The notes below the pieces were generated by a model. The model made no database searches and had not been told where the DNA came from. It saw only the letters and a list, made by a program, of their open reading frames with translations. DNA of 9,947 nucleotides from the NCBI GenBank assembly GCA_904420235.1, contig CAJFUS010000059.1, forward strand, positions 1 to 9,947, in the 5' to 3' direction. The position numbers and the translations under genes were made by a program. Source of the stretch: Candidatus Neoanaerotignum tabaqchaliae (GTDB taxonomy: Bacteria > Bacillota > Clostridia > Lachnospirales > Anaerotignaceae). Positions 6,996 to 9,947 of this stretch are shown in pieces (the first letter of the stretch is position 1; the number at the start of each line of letters is the position of its first letter).

Positions 6996-8978
6996 TTAAT
7001 TAAGCAGTTTTTTAAGCTCAATTATTTTATCCCTAAGCTCCGCCGCCCTCTCAAACTGCAAATCTCTGGCGGCCGTTTTCATTTCCTTTTCAAGCTTTTT
7101 AATACTGTCTTTAAGCTCGTCAATATTCATACTCTCCGGCTCTTTTGTAAATCCGAACTTGTCTTTTTCCTCGGCAGGGGTTGTTGCCTGTATAACGTCA
7201 TACACTTTTTTCTCTATTGTTTTTGGAATTATACCATGCTCCTCGTTATATGCCTGCTGAATTGCTCTTCTTCTTTCGGTTTCCTCTATGGCGACGCGCA
7301 TTGACGATGTTATAACATCAGCGTACATTATAACTCTTCCCTCAGAATTTCTCGCCGCTCTGCCTATTGTCTGTATCAAAGACGTTTCAGAGCGCAGGAA
7401 ACCTTCCTTGTCGGCGTCAAGTATAGCCACAAGGGAAACCTCCGGTATGTCAAGGCCCTCTCTTAAAAGGTTTATACCAACAAGAACGTCAAAAACGTCC
7501 ATTCGTAAGTCTCTTATTATTTTAACCCTTTCTATTGTGTCAATATCAGAGTGAAGATATTGAACTCTAACGCCGGCCTCACGCAGATAATCCGTAAGGC
7601 GCTCTGCCATTTTTTTTGTAAGCGTTGTAACAAGAACCTTGTGCCCTTTATCGGTTGTTCTGTTTATCTCATTTAAAAGGTCATCAATCTGACCGTTAAC
7701 GGGCCTTATTGTAATTGAAGGGTCAAGGAGGCCTGTAGGTCTTATAATCTGCTCTGCCGTTTGTTGGCTGTGGGCCGCCTCATATTTTGACGGTGTGGCA
7801 GATACAAAAAGCATTTGGTTTATTTTAGATTCAAACTCCGAAAACTTAAGCGGCCTGTTGTCAAGTGCTGAGGGAAGACGAAAGCCGAAATCCACAAGAG
7901 TTGTTTTTCTTGATTTGTCTCCTTCATACATAGCTCCTATTTGAGGTATAGTAACATGAGACTCGTCAACTATTATAAGAAAATCCTCGGGAAAAAAGTC
8001 CATAAGCGTATACGGTGTGCTCCCCGGTTCTCTTAATGTTAAATGGCGCGAATAGTTCTCTATTCCAGAGCAAAAGCCCATTTCCCTCATCATTTCTATG
8101 TCGTAGTTTGTTCTTTGCTCAAGCCTCTGGGCCTCTAAAAGCTTGTCCTCACGTCTCAGTTCCTTAAGCCTCTCTTCCAATTCCGCCTCGATATTTTTTA
8201 TGGCTATGTTCATTTTTTCGGGAAGAGTTATGTAGTGTGAGGCCGGAAAAATGCTCACATGCTTTCTTTCGCCTATTATCTCGCCAGTAACAACATCTAT
8301 TTCGGTTATTCTGTCTATCTCATCTCCAAAAAACTCCACGCGTATGGCGCTTTCAGAATTGGCTACAGGAAAAATCTCAACAACGTCGCCCCTAACCCTG
8401 AATGTTCCTCTTTGAAAATCTATATCATTTCTGTCATATTGTATTTCAATAAGTTTTCTAAGAACATCATCCCTGTCCTTTATCATTCCAGGACGCAGTG
8501 AAAGCATAAGCTCCCTGTAATCACTTGGGTCGCCTAAACCATATATGCAGGAAACGCTGGCAACAATAAGAACATCTTTTCTTTCTATAAGTGACGAGGT
8601 GGCGGAGTATCTAAGCTTGTCTATCTCGTCATTTACGGCTGAGTCTTTCTCTATATATGTGTCAGTACTCGGCACATAAGCTTCCGGCTGATAATAGTCG
8701 TAGTAACTGACAAAATATTCCACTGCATTTTCTGGGAATATCTCCTTAAACTCGCTGTAAAGCTGTGCGGCAAGGGTTTTGTTGTGGGCAATAACCAATG
8801 TTGGCTTCTGCAATTTTTCCACAATATTGGCCATTGTGAATGTCTTTCCTGAGCCCGTAACACCCTTCAAAGTCTGGAATTTTAAGCCTTTCTTAAATCC
8901 GTCGGCTATCTTTTCTATGGCCTGCGGCTGGTCGCCTGTAGGCTGAAATTTGGAATGTATTTTAAACGGAATGTCCAT
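6996..8978 (-). CDS. uvrB: UvrABC excinuclease subunit B
   Basis: A 660-residue helicase-fold protein that receives damaged DNA from UvrA, verifies the lesion and recruits UvrC for incision. Visible elements are Walker A GVTGSGKT (39-46), the damage-probing beta-hairpin YYDYYQPEAYVP (92-103), the DESH Walker B (338-341), VSATPS (392-397), the C-terminal helicase motifs LREGLDIPEV (505-514) and QTIGRAAR (536-543), and a UVR domain for UvrA/UvrC contact (about 618-653, ending RAAELRDKIIELKKLL). Length and motif order are normal, with nothing missing. The start is ATG 8978, with GAGG (8985-8988 on the minus strand) 6 nt upstream. It is the first gene of a uvrB-uvrA operon, the order usual in Bacillus and clostridia. 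Control probably lies in the 431-nt region upstream, which includes a LexA-like site. Confidence 0.98.
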   Translation of the reverse strand: MDIPFKIHSKFQPTGDQPQAIEKIADGFKKGLKFQTLKGVTGSGKTFTMANIVEKLQKPTLVIAHNKTLAAQLYSEFKEIFPENAVEYFVSYYDYYQPEAYVPSTDTYIEKDSAVNDEIDKLRYSATSSLIERKDVLIVASVSCIYGLGDPSDYRELMLSLRPGMIKDRDDVLRKLIEIQYDRNDIDFQRGTFRVRGDVVEIFPVANSESAIRVEFFGDEIDRITEIDVVTGEIIGERKHVSIFPASHYITLPEKMNIAIKNIEAELEERLKELRREDKLLEAQRLEQRTNYDIEMMREMGFCSGIENYSRHLTLREPGSTPYTLMDFFPEDFLIIVDESHVTIPQIGAMYEGDKSRKTTLVDFGFRLPSALDNRPLKFSEFESKINQMLFVSATPSKYEAAHSQQTAEQIIRPTGLLDPSITIRPVNGQIDDLLNEINRTTDKGHKVLVTTLTKKMAERLTDYLREAGVRVQYLHSDIDTIERVKIIRDLRMDVFDVLVGINLLREGLDIPEVSLVAILDADKEGFLRSETSLIQTIGRAARNSEGRVIMYADVITSSMRVAIEETERRRAIQQAYNEEHGIIPKTIEKKVYDVIQATTPAEEKDKFGFTKEPESMNIDELKDSIKKLEKEMKTAARDLQFERAAELRDKIIELKKLLN

Positions 8979-9025
8979 GTTACACCTCTTTTTTTACTGA
9001 ATAATACGATTACTGTCAGCCAGTC

Positions 9026-9076
9026 ATTCGTAAAGGCAGATATTCCGTTTTTGCTCAAAAATAGGCTTTTACGAAT
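9026..9076. repeat. Long inverted repeat in the uvrB leader
   Basis: ATTCGTAAAGGC (9026-9037) pairs with GCTTTTACGAAT (9065-9076) over 12 bp. The single non-Watson-Crick position (9035/9067) is a G-U pair if the plus strand is transcribed but an A-C mismatch in leftward RNA. Inside the loop, TTTTT and AAAAA flank GCTC and form a second short stem. It lies just downstream of the proximal candidate uvrB promoter, so it would be at the 5' end of that transcript. Confidence 0.6.
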
Positions 9077-9085
9077 TTTGGTCAC

Positions 9086-9116
9086 TAAATTATAAAATCA
9101 AGACATATCAACAACT
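9086..9116. repeat. 31-nt direct repeat, copy 1 (proximal to uvrB)
   Basis: This copy matches 9182-9212 at 25 of 31 positions with a constant offset of 96 nt. The identical core is AGACATATCA (9101-9110). On the minus strand this copy contains TATAAT (9089-9094). The similarity does not continue into the flanks, so it is a short repeated element rather than a large duplication. Confidence 0.6.
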
Positions 9117-9117
9117 A
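9089..9117 (-). promoter_or_regulatory. uvrB: Candidate proximal promoter of uvrB-uvrA
   Basis: A perfect minus-strand TATAAT lies at 9089-9094. The hexamer 17 nt upstream is TAGTTG (9112-9117), a poor -35, so the call rests on the -10 and on the position within the repeat. The leader would be about 100 nt. Confidence 0.35.
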
Positions 9118-9181
9118 ATAATTTTAGAAAAAATATATATTCTCATTCAAAAAAGAAACCACTAAGCAAGTATATCATAAT

Positions 9182-9212
9182 TAAATTGTAAAGTATAGAC
9201 ATATCAGCAATT
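9182..9212. repeat. 31-nt direct repeat, copy 2 (distal to uvrB)
   Basis: This is the second copy, offset by 96 nt from the first. On the minus strand the hexamer aligned with TATAAT of copy 1 is TACAAT (9185-9190), also an acceptable -10. The LexA-like palindrome starts 6 nt beyond this copy, so a promoter here would have a repressor site next to its -35 region. Confidence 0.6.
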
Positions 9213-9217
9213 CCATA

Positions 9218-9231
9218 CGAATATTCGTTCC
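9218..9231. promoter_or_regulatory. LexA-like SOS box upstream of uvrB-uvrA
   Basis: CGAATATTCGTTCC agrees at 12 of 14 positions with the Bacillus subtilis LexA consensus CGAACRNRYGTTYC; only the fifth and eighth bases differ. It overlaps a perfect 12-nt palindrome, ACGAATATTCGT (9217-9228). uvrB-uvrA is a classical SOS operon, so the context fits. The distance to the uvrB ATG is about 240 nt, which requires a distal promoter such as the one suggested in repeat copy 2. Confidence 0.5.
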
Positions 9232-9409
9232 ATTTCCGTATCTATATTATCATAACGCATTTTGACAGGTCACATTTTTATTATGAATATTAAATAGTTT
9301 TTACCTGAATACTTTCAATTGAGCACACAAAAAAGCAGCGGTAGAAATAAGATATTTCACATTCGCCGTCTTCTTATATGATAAAACCGCAAAACAATAG
9401 TTCTCGTAA

Positions 9410-9865
9410 TTACATAGATTCATTTATAAACTCAACATTAACATTGCCGTTATTGCTTGACACACTTAGCATTTTTTCCCCGCCATCTTTTTTATCTGGC
9501 AAACTACTGTCACCATTTTTAATTTCTGTTTGAATAGAAAAATCATCATAGCTTCCAATAACCATTCCATCAATATCTCCGTTTTTAGCTGTTAGGTACA
9601 GAGCATGTCCTACATCTAAGTGTTCAAAATTAATGTTTCCATTATTAGATGAAATGCTTATACTTTTATTTACAGACAATGTTGTAAGTATTATATCTTC
9701 ATTTGTTGTGGACAGTATTAGAGTATCCAACAGTGCATCTGGTATTTCTAACAATATTTTACGATTTTCATCAGATGTTTTCCAGCCAATATAATCCGTC
9801 CACTTTTTATTACTTGCGCTTGCCATATTCAACACATTTTTATCAGAAACAGAAATATCATGGAT
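9410..9865 (-). pseudogene. DUF4097 family beta-repeat protein, N-terminus missing
   Basis: This is the C-terminal part of a DUF4097-type protein, a beta-helix-like repeat protein often described as a putative adhesin. The repeating hallmark is visible: KILLEIPDALLDTLILSTTN, SISISSNNGNINFEHLDVG, ALYLTAKNGDIDG, IQTEIKNGDSSLPDKKDGG, LSVSSNNGNVNVEF. Full-length relatives are about twice as long and begin with a membrane or signal segment, which is absent here. The frame is open up to 9865, then TAG (9866-9868). The possible starts GTG 9835 and ATG 9826 lack a ribosome binding site, so the true 5' part appears to have been cut off by the element at the right edge. In Firmicutes such genes often follow padR and DUF1700 genes; any such partners would lie beyond the window. 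The stop is TAA at 9410-9412. The fragment could still be expressed from the neighbouring element. Confidence 0.62.
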
Positions 9866-9879
9866 CTATATTAAAAAAG

Positions 9880-9909
9880 CGGACACATAAAGTAACTATC
9901 TATTACAAT
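9880..9909 (+). promoter_or_regulatory. Candidate promoter for the edge gene
   Basis: CGGACA (9880-9885) and TACAAT (9904-9909) are 18 nt apart. Four of six -35 and five of six -10 positions match consensus. It would drive the gene starting at 9938. The -35 lies within the first terminal repeat, as is common for insertion sequence promoters. Confidence 0.35.
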
Positions 9910-9937
9910 AAAGTAGACACCAAAAGGAGGTATTTAC

Positions 9938-9947
9938 ATGTCAACAA
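9938..9947 (+). CDS. Start of a rightward gene, possibly a transposase
   Basis: Only the first three codons (Met-Ser-Thr) and one further base are inside the window. The start is well supported: AAAGGAGG (9923-9930) is followed by a 7-nt spacer and ATG 9938. The product cannot be read; the position inside a possible insertion sequence end suggests a transposase such as IstA. Confidence 0.45.

Larger units (their letters stand above)
8979..9409. other. Long intergenic leader between the DUF4097 fragment and uvrB
   Basis: This is 431 nt without a supported gene and with stop codons in all frames. It holds, from left to right, the uvrB ribosome binding site, a long hairpin (9026-9076), two copies of a 31-nt direct repeat with -10-like hexamers, and a LexA-like palindrome (9218-9231). 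The hexamer ACGAAT or its complement ATTCGT occurs four times (9026-9031, 9071-9076, and both halves of 9217-9228). Near the right end, GCGGT (9338-9342) and ACCGC (9386-9390) are far-apart arms of an imperfect hairpin. On the minus strand these are followed by a T run (9329-9334), so this could terminate the DUF4097 gene, but the pairing is poor. Confidence 0.55.
9866..9947 (+). mobile_element. Possible left end of an insertion sequence (IS21-like at best)
   Basis: The DUF4097 frame ends abruptly here, and a new rightward gene starts 70 nt later. Two imperfect direct repeats, AAAGCGGACACATAAAG (9876-9892) and AAAGTAGACACCAAAAG (9910-9926), match at 13 of 17 positions and are 34 nt apart. Multiple short repeats at the ends are known for IS21-family elements as transposase-binding sites. 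The exact boundary, target duplication and transposase identity cannot be seen, so the family call is a guess. Confidence 0.35.

Noticed and set aside
9262..9290. Rightward promoter from TTGACA at 9262-9267
   Set aside because: No acceptable -10 at 16-18 nt and no rightward gene downstream.
1..9947. CRISPR array, tRNA, rRNA or riboswitch
   Set aside because: No regularly spaced repeats, cloverleaf-like sequence or recognisable riboswitch core was seen.

Overview
The window looks like a low-GC chromosome of the Clostridia (Firmicutes), probably a gut-type anaerobe related to Lachnospirales. The basis is AT-rich DNA, heavy use of ATA for isoleucine, strong GGAGG-type ribosome binding sites, near-consensus sigma-A promoters with 17-nt spacers, and the gene families present (DUF1836, uvrB-uvrA order, DUF4097). 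The species cannot be named from the sequence alone.

Layout. 1-108: C-terminal end of a MATE-type efflux transporter, followed by a strong hairpin terminator. 209-1519: two rightward genes, a DUF1836 protein and a DJ-1/PfpI-superfamily protein, each with its own promoter. They end at a bidirectional terminator shared with the convergent lysR gene. 1555-3568: a LysR regulator diverging from an AEC-type (auxin efflux carrier family) permease. A perfect 15-nt LysR-type palindrome lies between them, centred about 65 nt upstream of the inferred permease transcription start and over the -35 region of lysR. The permease is split by one extra T in a run of eight. 3569-3749: four consecutive stem-loops between converging genes. 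3750-4064: a small leftward protein of unknown function. 4146-8978: leftward uvrB-uvrA operon, the damage-recognition half of nucleotide excision repair, both full length with all expected motifs. 8979-9409: a 431-nt leader region holding a LexA-like box, a 31-nt direct repeat that carries -10-like hexamers, and a long hairpin. 9410-9865: a leftward DUF4097 beta-repeat fragment with no start signal. 9866-9947: what looks like the left end of an insertion sequence, with a repeated GACAC motif and a strong ribosome binding site before an ATG at 9938.

How the genes fit together. UvrA and UvrB cooperate directly in lesion search and verification and are co-transcribed; the LexA-like box suggests SOS control. 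The LysR protein probably controls the divergent permease and itself. The DUF1836 and DJ-1 genes may be partly co-transcribed, but a functional link is not evident. I found no convincing new multi-gene system. The most unusual items are the permease frameshift, the structured uvrBA leader and the insertion-truncated DUF4097 gene.
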